A stretch of 64,000 bases of DNA from Luteibacter yeojuensis (lineage in GTDB: Bacteria > Pseudomonadota > Gammaproteobacteria > Xanthomonadales > Rhodanobacteraceae): positions 124,001 through 188,000 of the forward strand of contig NZ_JAAQTL010000001.1 of assembly GCF_011742875.1 (NCBI RefSeq), given 5' to 3'. Positions 8,852 to 15,822 of this stretch are shown here, in pieces. The position numbers were made by a program, and so were the translations under genes. Each line of letters opens with the position of its first letter. Position 1 is the first letter of the stretch. The notes under the pieces were generated by a model that was not told the origin of the DNA, did no database searches, and saw only the letters and a list, made by a program, of their open reading frames with translations.

Positions 8852-9435
8852 GGCAGTTTCTCCGCCGCTTCCAGCGTCACGGTGAAGGTGTCGTCAGGAA
8901 GCTTATAAGCCTTCGGGCTGTCCGCTCCGATATCGATCCGCTCCATCCGTCTGTCGGTATAGGACCCGTTCGCGAAATATCGCGTCACTGAGGAGCTGGC
9001 AAAGATGTCCTTGCTGAAAATGGACGGGCTGAAGGTGATAGGCCCGCTTATCAGGCCGGCGCTGACGGCAACGATCGACCAGCGACACACACCCTGACCG
9101 AAATAGTCTTCATCCAGAAATTTGTCGACATAAACCTCGGCCTTGTAGACGTTATCGCCTACGCGCTTGAACTCGATGGGCTCGTGCCTCTCGGGTTCCA
9201 CCGTGGCACCAGTGATGGGCGTCAGAGGCACGCTCGCCGGATTGCTCACCTTGTAATCCGCGTAGCCATCGATGCTGTCGAAGCTTCCGGGTGCACCCTT
9301 GACCGTCATGGTGATCTCGTAGCGCATGCGCGGATTCGGGTTGAGCTTGATGTCGGGCTGTTTCATGGTGGCACCGTATGCGTGGGTAGACAGGAGCAGG
9401 AGGAGGGCGGAGGTGGCGCTGCTTATCGTCCTCAT
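8848..9435 (-). CDS. exported protein, probable immunity protein of the lipase effector
   Basis: A protein of 195 residues with a signal peptide (hydrophobic residues 7-17, cleavage near STHAYGA) and no lipobox cysteine. The mature part looks beta-rich and has no domain that I can name. Its ATG overlaps the stop of the M23 effector (ATGA), and its own stop overlaps the GTG of the lipase effector, so translation of all three is probably coupled. The fixed order immunity then effector at this locus makes the lipase its likely partner, acting in the periplasm against incoming lipase from sister cells. The function is inferred from position only. Confidence 0.72.
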   Translation of the reverse strand: MRTISSATSALLLLLSTHAYGATMKQPDIKLNPNPRMRYEITMTVKGAPGSFDSIDGYADYKVSNPASVPLTPITGATVEPERHEPIEFKRVGDNVYKAEVYVDKFLDEDYFGQGVCRWSIVAVSAGLISGPITFSPSIFSKDIFASSSVTRYFANGSYTDRRMERIDIGADSPKAYKLPDDTFTVTLEAAEKLP

Positions 9436-10559
9436 GGCCCCGCCCCCAGCGTCGCCCGAGCGGCCTGTTGCTGTTGCGACTGCTGCTGTTGTTGATGGTC
9501 GGCCAACGCCTGGCCTTGCTGGGCTACCTTCTGCGAGGCTTGGCTGCTGTGCTCGACAGGCGTCGCCATGGCCCGCTGCGTAAACACTTCGGCGACCTGC
9601 TTGAACGGTGAGTTGGCATCGCCTTGCATGGCGTAGACCCGGCTGGCGTCCGTGCTCAATTCGACATGATCGATGCGATGCAGGCCGGCCTGTTGCGCCG
9701 CGACTGTCAGCGAAGCAGCGAGACGATCGCTCCCACCGTCTGAGACTCGCTCATGCATCGCATCGAGACGGTGGACGCCCTCGAGGGCCTGCTTGTAGAT
9801 CTCATGGCCAGGGCGCGCCGGCGAGTCGAGCTTTGGCACGTCCTGCGTCTGCTGGTGCTGGAGTGCTTCCGCCGTGCGCGGACCCACGACGCCGTCCGGC
9901 GTCAGTCCATGCACACGCTGGAAGTTCTCCACGGCTCCCCGGGTGTGCTCGCCGAAGTGGCCATCGGGCGAAATAGGACGGCCATGCGCATCGTGGACAC
10001 CAAGCGCGTTTAGCCGCTCCTGTAAGGCCTGCACGTCATGACCCGTGGCGCCTTCGCGCAGAGCGTGCGCCCTGGTCCCGTGCGCGGGTGCATCGTGGGC
10101 GGGATGGGCACCGACCGCCGGGGCCGGACGTTCGCTCCAGAAGGTCTCCGGATTCATGGGATGCCCCTTCGGGTCCTTCATCTGGTAGTGCACGTGCTGT
10201 GCGTACTGAGTGGCACCGTCAGGGCCGCGTCCGCCCATGTGGCCGATCTCGTCGCCGGCCTCGATATGCTGGCCGACTTTCACCGACTGCGACTGCGTAT
10301 GCAGGATCTCGTGGCTGTTGCCATCCGCATCGCGGATCTTGATCGTGCCGTACTGCCCGCCGACGAAGGTGACTTCCCCTGCGATCGGCGAATGCACGGA
10401 GGGATGGGTGAGGTTGATCCCAGCCTGTCCGCCTTCGTAGTTGAAGTCGGAACCGCCGTGAGGCCCCTTGGCGCGATGCTCGCCGTAATGCCCGGTGATA
10501 TGCGCCGAGCGATTGCCCTGGTGAGGCAGGATGACATTCATGACGTCCTGGTATGGCAT
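9432..10559 (-). CDS. X-T4SS effector: M23 peptidase, peptidoglycan-binding domain and XVIPCD
   Basis: A protein of 375 residues with no signal peptide. Residues about 20-140 are an M23 (LytM-type) metallopeptidase: HGGSD at 34-38 supplies the first His and the Asp zinc ligands, and HVH at 122-124 the last. Residues 168-235 are a PG_binding_1 domain. Residues 246-375 are the XVIPCD (AGLHRIDHVELS, YAMQGDANSPFKQVAEV) with a Gln-rich tail. It should cut peptide cross-links of peptidoglycan in target cells. GGGAGG lies 8 bases before the ATG. The lipoprotein gene just upstream (14 bases) is its likely immunity partner. Confidence 0.93.
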   Translation of the reverse strand: MPYQDVMNVILPHQGNRSAHITGHYGEHRAKGPHGGSDFNYEGGQAGINLTHPSVHSPIAGEVTFVGGQYGTIKIRDADGNSHEILHTQSQSVKVGQHIEAGDEIGHMGGRGPDGATQYAQHVHYQMKDPKGHPMNPETFWSERPAPAVGAHPAHDAPAHGTRAHALREGATGHDVQALQERLNALGVHDAHGRPISPDGHFGEHTRGAVENFQRVHGLTPDGVVGPRTAEALQHQQTQDVPKLDSPARPGHEIYKQALEGVHRLDAMHERVSDGGSDRLAASLTVAAQQAGLHRIDHVELSTDASRVYAMQGDANSPFKQVAEVFTQRAMATPVEHSSQASQKVAQQGQALADHQQQQQSQQQQAARATLGAGP

Positions 10560-10573
10560 GTGTGTGTCCTCCC

Positions 10574-11047
10574 TCAGAGCGAATCGTCTTTGACGCGGTA
10601 GAGGTGCCAGCAGTCGTCCTTCCGGAAGAAGAACGTCGTCTGGTAGTCGGTGTCCGGCTTGACCAGCTTCACGGCGATCTCGGTCGGACCGCTCACGGTC
10701 TGGGTGGCGACGAGTCCGTCCTTCGTCTGGTCCGCCTGGCTGGGCATCACCGGAAAGGCGACCTCGGCCCTGGCGAGCGACTTGGAGACCGGCTTAGGCT
10801 CGGGATCGGCGTTGGGATCGACCGAATCGCTTTGCAGCGGATCGGTGACATACGCCTTCTGGATCGCGACATCGTTCTCGAACAACGGCAGGAAGCGGTC
10901 GAACTGCTCGGCGGGGCAGGTGGGTGCGGAAGAAGCCGTCGACGCCGGTGTCGCTGCGGCAGCCGGAGCGGTCGTCGGAGTGGGAGCCTTGTCGCAAGCC
11001 GTCAACAGAACCGCGGCGAGCAGGAAGGGCAGGGCTGGGATGCGCAT
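10574..11047 (-). CDS. lipoprotein, probable immunity protein of the M23 effector
   Basis: A protein of 157 residues starting MRIPALPFLL, with lipobox LLTAC (lipidated Cys18) and a Thr/Ala/Pro-rich linker to about residue 41, then a compact domain of about 115 residues ending KDDCWHLYRVKDD. I do not recognise the fold. The start at 11047 is the one with a lipoprotein signal and AGAGG about 7 bases upstream; a longer open frame in the same register runs into the GH19 gene and is not coding. It lies between two effectors, 11 bases after GH19 and 14 before M23. By the immunity-first order it should protect against the M23 peptidase. Confidence 0.75.
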   Translation of the reverse strand: MRIPALPFLLAAVLLTACDKAPTPTTAPAAAATPASTASSAPTCPAEQFDRFLPLFENDVAIQKAYVTDPLQSDSVDPNADPEPKPVSKSLARAEVAFPVMPSQADQTKDGLVATQTVSGPTEIAVKLVKPDTDYQTTFFFRKDDCWHLYRVKDDSL

Positions 11048-11058
11048 CGTCGATCCTC

Positions 11059-12390
11059 TCAAAGCGGGGGCAGGGACGGCGAGGCCTGTTGCTGGCTCGC
11101 CTGCTGGGTCTGTTGCTGTTCGTGGGTGGCCTGGGCGGCGTGTTTCGCGAGCGCCTGGGTGCTCTGCTCCACGGACGTGGCTGTCGCCTGCTGCGTCACG
11201 ACCTCGGCGACCTGCTTGTGGGGTGACTGAGGATCGCCTTGCACCGCATACGTGCGAGCGGCATCCGTGCTCAGCGCCACGTGATCGATGCGCTGCATAC
11301 CTTGATGACGGGCGGCGACCGTCAGCGCGGCGGCGAGGTTTTCGCTGTGCTGATCGGGTTTGCGGCTGTGCTCGGCATCCAGGCGGTGCACGGCGTCCTG
11401 CGCCTGACGGAACAGCGCATGGTCCGGATGCGAGACGTGGTTCAGCGCCGGCATCGGCGGGTAGCCGGGACTGTGAGGGTGATGATGGTGCGGGCGATGA
11501 CGCCGGCCGGCTTCGACGAGGTCTTGAGCGTGCTCGATGGCGGATAGGGTATCGTGCCCGGCGACGCCATCCTGGGCGATGCCCGAATGGCGTTGCATGG
11601 CCTTCACCGCTGCCTTCGTCGCAGGACCGAAATCGCCGTCCGCCTTCAGGGCGTGACCGTGATCGTCCTTGTACCCCAGGCTGGCGAGGCTGCTCTGCAG
11701 GCGACGGACATCCTCGCCATGCGCGCCTTCCTTGAGCAGCGGCGCAGCGTGCGGGTGGGCCGGTGCGTGTGTTGCGGGTCTGGCGTCGGCTGGATGCTGC
11801 GAGAGCCGTTCCATGACGTCGGGCGTCAGGCGCTTCTCCCAGGTAGCGAATCGTTCCTGGCGATCCTCCAGGCCGTTGTAGCGGCCGTTGATCGCATGCG
11901 TCGCGGCTTTGACGTCTTCTCGCGCGTTCTCGGGCACCCGGTTCTGCCAATACCAGACGGCGATGCGTGCCGCGTTGTTCGATTCCGCGGCCAGTTCCGG
12001 GTGTTTCACAAGGTCGAGGTCGAGAGCCTCGCCCGCCGCCCGGTAATTGTCCTTGCCGGTGAGCTGCATGTAACCGCGCCCGCGGTATAGATAGCCCTCA
12101 CCCGGACGATCGTTGCCATTGCGGCCGCCATACATGAGTTCGGCCAGCTTTTCCGGACGTCCCTGCAAGGCACCGAGGCGCGCGGTTTCCAGCGATTTCT
12201 CGCCTTCGCGCCAGGCTGACTGCACAGGGATCTGCGAGATGTTGCGCGTGTAGCGGAAGCTTTCTTCCATCCGGTTGAGGCCGTTGGACTCGTGCGAGAC
12301 CTGGGCCATGAAGTTGGCCAGTTCCTTTGGCCGGGTGATGCCTGCCGCAGCTGCCGCCGCGAGCAGTTGTGATTCACGATCAATCGCCAT
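11059..12390 (-). CDS. X-T4SS effector: GH19 muramidase-like, peptidoglycan-binding domain and XVIPCD
   Basis: A protein of 443 residues. Residues 1-190 are a glycoside hydrolase 19 (chitinase/lysozyme-like) domain, with the likely acid Glu34 in SHESNG and the family motif GRGYMQLTG at 104-112. Residues 218-286 are a PG_binding_1 domain. A His-rich linker follows (RRHRPHHHHPH, 296-306), then the XVIPCD at 318-443 with QRIDHVALS, YAVQGDPQSPHKQVAEV and a Gln-rich end. The layout recalls X. citri XAC2609, a peptidoglycan hydrolase. The start at 12390 has AGGAG 7 bases before it; an earlier ATG at 12414 does not. The partner immunity gene (XAC2610-like) is directly upstream. Confidence 0.92.
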   Translation of the reverse strand: MAIDRESQLLAAAAAAGITRPKELANFMAQVSHESNGLNRMEESFRYTRNISQIPVQSAWREGEKSLETARLGALQGRPEKLAELMYGGRNGNDRPGEGYLYRGRGYMQLTGKDNYRAAGEALDLDLVKHPELAAESNNAARIAVWYWQNRVPENAREDVKAATHAINGRYNGLEDRQERFATWEKRLTPDVMERLSQHPADARPATHAPAHPHAAPLLKEGAHGEDVRRLQSSLASLGYKDDHGHALKADGDFGPATKAAVKAMQRHSGIAQDGVAGHDTLSAIEHAQDLVEAGRRHRPHHHHPHSPGYPPMPALNHVSHPDHALFRQAQDAVHRLDAEHSRKPDQHSENLAAALTVAARHQGMQRIDHVALSTDAARTYAVQGDPQSPHKQVAEVVTQQATATSVEQSTQALAKHAAQATHEQQQTQQASQQQASPSLPPL

Positions 12391-12471
12391 GTGTAGCTCC
12401 TGTCTGACTACCACGTTCGGCGGGGCTCCCTGCTCGCCCTAGGCCCACCCATCCGGGCGGGTCGATGCCCC

Positions 12472-13104
12472 TCAGGGCAATGCCACCTCCGGAAGACGCG
12501 ACGGATCGAAATCGCCGAAAGCGATATCGCCCAGGTCGCCGGCGTTCAGGTCGATCACTTTGCGCGCCCCTGTGTCTTGGTCTTCGACGCGCCGGATCGC
12601 ATGCGTGACGAACCAGTTCTTGCGTGCGGCAACATAGGTGAAGGTGAATTCGTCGGACCAGCGCTCGCGGCTCCCGCCGCCGATAGCGACCGTGAAGTTG
12701 CCGCGTTCGATCCGCGTGTATCCGTAGGGATCGCCGGCGATGCCGCCGCACGTTGCGCAGGGGACGAGGCGCGCATTGGAGACGACCTCCTGGAGCTTCC
12801 CCGCATTATCGCGAACGAGGATCTTGACGGTGCGGAAAGGTGCCTCTGTCGACTCAGGCACCCCCGCGGATGGCGGAGCGAGTATCAGCACGACGCCAGT
12901 CGAGCCGTCCCCCTTCAGGTCACCGGAAGTGGACTCGAGGATTTTCGCTCCACCGGCCGCGAATGGTTTCAGGTCGTCCATCTTGCTTCCTTTGGTCCCG
13001 GTGTCCGACGTCGAGGCGGTTCGAGGCGCTTGTGTGGCGAGAGCGGCGATCGGATTCAGCGAAGAGAGGAGGACCAACAGCGCGAGGGCGACACTACTGT
13101 TCAT
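12472..13104 (-). CDS. exported XAC2610-like protein, probable immunity protein of the GH19 effector
   Basis: A protein of 210 residues with a signal peptide (residues 1-24, ending AALAT). A run SGDLKGDGSTGVVLIL at 60-75 resembles the Asp/Gly calcium-loop strand of FG-GAP/VCBS-like repeats, also known in X. citri XAC2610, the inhibitor of the GH19 effector XAC2609. A PCATCGG motif lies near residue 115 and a second acidic loop near the C-terminus. GAGGA lies 9 bases before the ATG. The gene directly precedes the GH19 effector (81 bases). The family link rests on the motif and on the neighbour, not on an alignment. Confidence 0.72.
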   Translation of the reverse strand: MNSSVALALLVLLSSLNPIAALATQAPRTASTSDTGTKGSKMDDLKPFAAGGAKILESTSGDLKGDGSTGVVLILAPPSAGVPESTEAPFRTVKILVRDNAGKLQEVVSNARLVPCATCGGIAGDPYGYTRIERGNFTVAIGGGSRERWSDEFTFTYVAARKNWFVTHAIRRVEDQDTGARKVIDLNAGDLGDIAFGDFDPSRLPEVALP

Positions 13105-13176
13105 TTAACTCATCCTCATGCGACAAATCATCGAGTGCGTGCAACCCTCCATTCACTGCATGCCGGCCGGGAAGCA

Positions 13177-13683
13177 TTACTGCACTTGCTGCGCGGCGCT
13201 ACAATCGCTGTAGACCACCTTGCAGCCCTGAGCCGATTGCTCGCAATACCTCATGGCATCGCGCTCCGCCCCCGACTGACTTGAACCACTTGCTACGCCG
13301 TGCCCGCCTGTTCCCCAGGCTACTGCGCCACATCCATTGCGGTATGTCATCTCGACCTTGCAGCCCCTCGCGCCACGACTGGCGCAGTCGCGCGTCGCGT
13401 CGCGTACAGCATCATTTTCGCTGGCACGTCCGACGACTGTTCCAGCCCCCCCAGTTTCGCTGTCGATGACGATAGCGCCCCAGGTAAGATTCCATTTGGG
13501 CGGAGGAGGTTGAGGAACATTGCCTTGGCCTGAATTGTAGTCGGGCATCCCAGGGGCATCTGGCGGTACGCAGTTGCCGCCACCCGTGTTTACACCGGTG
13601 GCGCATTGAGCCCAGGCGGCATTGGCCATGAAGGCCAAGCAAGTAGCCATCACTTGAAGAGGTTTCATGCGCAAGGTTCTCAT
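13177..13683 (-). CDS. exported DUF4189 protein coupled to virB6
   Basis: A protein of 168 residues. The N-terminal signal ends AAWAQ; a Cys/Gly/Pro-rich segment follows (CATGVNTGGGNC, PQPPPPKW); residues about 65-162 are a DUF4189 domain (WGAIVIDSETG, ASENDAVRDATRDCASRG, CKVEMTYRNGCGAVAWG, AMRYCEQSAQGCKVVYSDC) with the paired cysteines of that family. The ATG at 13683 overlaps the virB6 stop (ATGA); a second ATG at 13668 is also possible. Its role is unknown. It may be an orphan immunity protein or a periplasmic accessory of the secretion system. The DNA here is less GC-rich than virB4. Confidence 0.78.
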   Translation of the reverse strand: MRTLRMKPLQVMATCLAFMANAAWAQCATGVNTGGGNCVPPDAPGMPDYNSGQGNVPQPPPPKWNLTWGAIVIDSETGGAGTVVGRASENDAVRDATRDCASRGARGCKVEMTYRNGCGAVAWGTGGHGVASGSSQSGAERDAMRYCEQSAQGCKVVYSDCSAAQQVQ

Positions 13684-14870
13684 GTGTATCCAGGGTCTTT
13701 CGGGTGGTAGCCGGTTTCTTTTTGTTTGAGGTTATCGTTTCCGGCGATGTAGCCCGCCGACGAGGATCCTAGCTGGGAGTAATTCCCGAATGTATGGCTC
13801 TGGCCCACGTTTTGACTTGAGCCACCCCGGTCTGGAGCTGTGTAGGAAGGGGGCGTGTAGCTTGGGGTCCCCGGCACGCCATACCCACTTCGCGAACCCG
13901 GCGGCTCAGGCTTGATATGCCCGAACGGCGAGTACGAGTTGAATTGGCCCAGGGTACCTTGGAAGAACGCTGCCGCCATCGGCGGGGCGCTGATGATCAT
14001 GGTGGTGAGCAGGAGGCCAAGGCCACCTTGTTGCAGAGCCATGCTGTTGATGCCGTCGGTGTCGCCGGCGCCGCCAAGGCTTGGCATGGATAGCAGGTAT
14101 TTCACCGCGAAAGCGGCGGTGACGGCGGCCATCATCTTCATGGCTATGGTGACCATGACGCTGAGCACGGCCAGGGAGAACACTGTGCCGATGCCGTAGA
14201 GCAGCCACTTGCTGAAAAGCTGCTTGGTCGGCTCAAAGAGCAGGCACATGATGAAGATCGGGCCGAAGCCGACAAAGAGGGCGAGGGCAATCTTGTTCAG
14301 AAGTAGCATGGAGCCTGCGATAACGCTGGGCCCGGCAATGCCGATGCCGGTGAACCAGCGGTCGCGGTCCTTTGCGTCCTGCGCAGCCTGGTTGCCACCC
14401 GTATCGATGGCGTCGATGGTGCCCATCGCGACTTCCATGCCGGCGAGATTGTTGTCGATATGCTGGAACGGGCTGCCGTCTTCCCCGGTCACGTACTGGG
14501 CGATAGCGGTCGACATGCCGTCGCTCAGTGTCCAGTAGATGGACGACGACGAATAGGCGGCGGAGGTAGCGATGAAGACCACGAGCGTGGCCTTGAGCGA
14601 GTCGCCCACCAGCACCATCATCGGCTGGCGAGACTGGCCGGTGACGATACGAAATCCCTGGAACATGATCCAGACAGTCAGCACGCTTACCGCGACGAAC
14701 CCGATGATCTGGGCCGATCCCGTCAGGAGCTTCCACTGCATGATATCGATTTCAGTGCGAAGGAAGTCGTTGATCGTCTGGAAGAAGACGAACTGGGTCG
14801 CCGAATCCAATGGACCGGCGAACATGGCCAGGGCCGGGTGGCCTGTGAGGGTGCTCATGAAGTCAACCAT
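13680..14870 (-). CDS. virB6: VirB6, inner-membrane channel protein of the T4SS
   Basis: A polytopic protein of 396 residues (TrbL/VirB6 family), with about six hydrophobic segments, among them LLTGSAQIIGFVAVSVLTVW, AGSMLLLNKIALALFVGFGP and GIGTVFSLAVLSVMVTIAMK, and the family Trp/Phe-rich loop around LFEPTKQLFSKW. The last 75 residues are Gly/Ser/Pro/Tyr-rich and predicted to be disordered, as is common in X-T4SS VirB6. It lies 38 bases after virB5, and its stop overlaps the DUF4189 gene. The ATG at 14870 is used; one at 14858 is also possible. Confidence 0.9.
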   Translation of the reverse strand: MVDFMSTLTGHPALAMFAGPLDSATQFVFFQTINDFLRTEIDIMQWKLLTGSAQIIGFVAVSVLTVWIMFQGFRIVTGQSRQPMMVLVGDSLKATLVVFIATSAAYSSSSIYWTLSDGMSTAIAQYVTGEDGSPFQHIDNNLAGMEVAMGTIDAIDTGGNQAAQDAKDRDRWFTGIGIAGPSVIAGSMLLLNKIALALFVGFGPIFIMCLLFEPTKQLFSKWLLYGIGTVFSLAVLSVMVTIAMKMMAAVTAAFAVKYLLSMPSLGGAGDTDGINSMALQQGGLGLLLTTMIISAPPMAAAFFQGTLGQFNSYSPFGHIKPEPPGSRSGYGVPGTPSYTPPSYTAPDRGGSSQNVGQSHTFGNYSQLGSSSAGYIAGNDNLKQKETGYHPKDPGYT

Positions 14871-14908
14871 GACGCGGTATTCCGTTCGTGATGATGTCGA
14901 GAAGTCGG

Positions 14909-15808
14909 TCAGAAGCCATTGGACTTACCAATGCCAAGGGTCTGCATGCCATTGGGTTTGGCCGTCTGCACCTCCTCCAGGCTCGCCTTGAGCGCGGCGC
15001 CGGTCGCGAGGCCGCTGATGGCGCTGCCGATGTTCACGTCGCCGATCCCCGGCAAAGAGATCGAGTCCCACTTGGAGGGGTTCTTGCCGGTGCTCGCGGC
15101 GTTGGCTGCGATGGTCTGCTGGGAACGCAGGAAGCGCAGGTTCGCTTCATAAGCGTAGTTCACCGTCTGCATCTGCTGCTGGTCGAGAGCGATGAGGTTG
15201 TAGAGCGCGGTGAGCTTGTTCGTGTTGTCCTCGAGCTTGCCGAACTGGTTCGGGTCTTTGTCCGTGATCGCCTCACGTTCCTTGAGGAGTTCGCGCAACA
15301 TGGAGTCCCGCGTCTCGGTATTTTTGTACATGGTCAGCATGTACCGGTATTGGGCGTTCTCCAGATCGATAATCTGTTTGCAGACGTCCTGCTGCGGCTG
15401 GGCAACGGCCTTGCAGCGCGTGCCATCGTCCAGCACCGTCGAATCCGCTGGAAGCGCCTTCACGGGATTGCCCACCCGCGGTCCCGGCTGGCTGTCCTTG
15501 TAAGTGCCGATCTTCAGCTTTTCATTGATGGCATTGATGTTGCCGTTGATCGTCGAGCCATCTCCGAGCGTCTTGCCGAGCACCGTGTTCATGTCGGTAG
15601 TCTGCTTGTCGATATCGGTGGTCTTGTCCGCGGTGGTATGCGTGTTCGACTGGATCTGCTCCAGCGTGCTGTTGGCCTGGGCGTCGTTCACGGCCCACTG
15701 CGCATGCGCCGCAGGCGCGACGAACCCCAGGGCAAGGAGGAGCGTCGCGATGCCGGCGAAGCGGCGAAGAGGGGAGGTGTAGCGACGATTGTCAGTATGG
15801 ATAGCCAT
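14909..15808 (-). CDS. virB5: VirB5, minor pilus-tip protein of the T4SS
   Basis: A protein of 299 residues with a signal peptide (hydrophobic FAGIATLLLALGFV, cleavage after APAAHA). The mature protein is helical with coiled-coil character: LEQIQSNTHTTADKTTDIDK near the start and LIALDQQQMQTVNYAYEANLRFL near residue 215, which is the VirB5/TrbJ-like signature. VirB5 sits at the pilus tip. GGAG lies 6 bases before the ATG at 15808; the longer open frame to 15919 runs into virB4. It lies 14 bases after virB4. The gene is called by position and helical pattern more than by strong motifs. Confidence 0.85.
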   Translation of the reverse strand: MAIHTDNRRYTSPLRRFAGIATLLLALGFVAPAAHAQWAVNDAQANSTLEQIQSNTHTTADKTTDIDKQTTDMNTVLGKTLGDGSTINGNINAINEKLKIGTYKDSQPGPRVGNPVKALPADSTVLDDGTRCKAVAQPQQDVCKQIIDLENAQYRYMLTMYKNTETRDSMLRELLKEREAITDKDPNQFGKLEDNTNKLTALYNLIALDQQQMQTVNYAYEANLRFLRSQQTIAANAASTGKNPSKWDSISLPGIGDVNIGSAISGLATGAALKASLEEVQTAKPNGMQTLGIGKSNGF

Positions 15809-15822
15809 GGTGGTCTCCAGGG

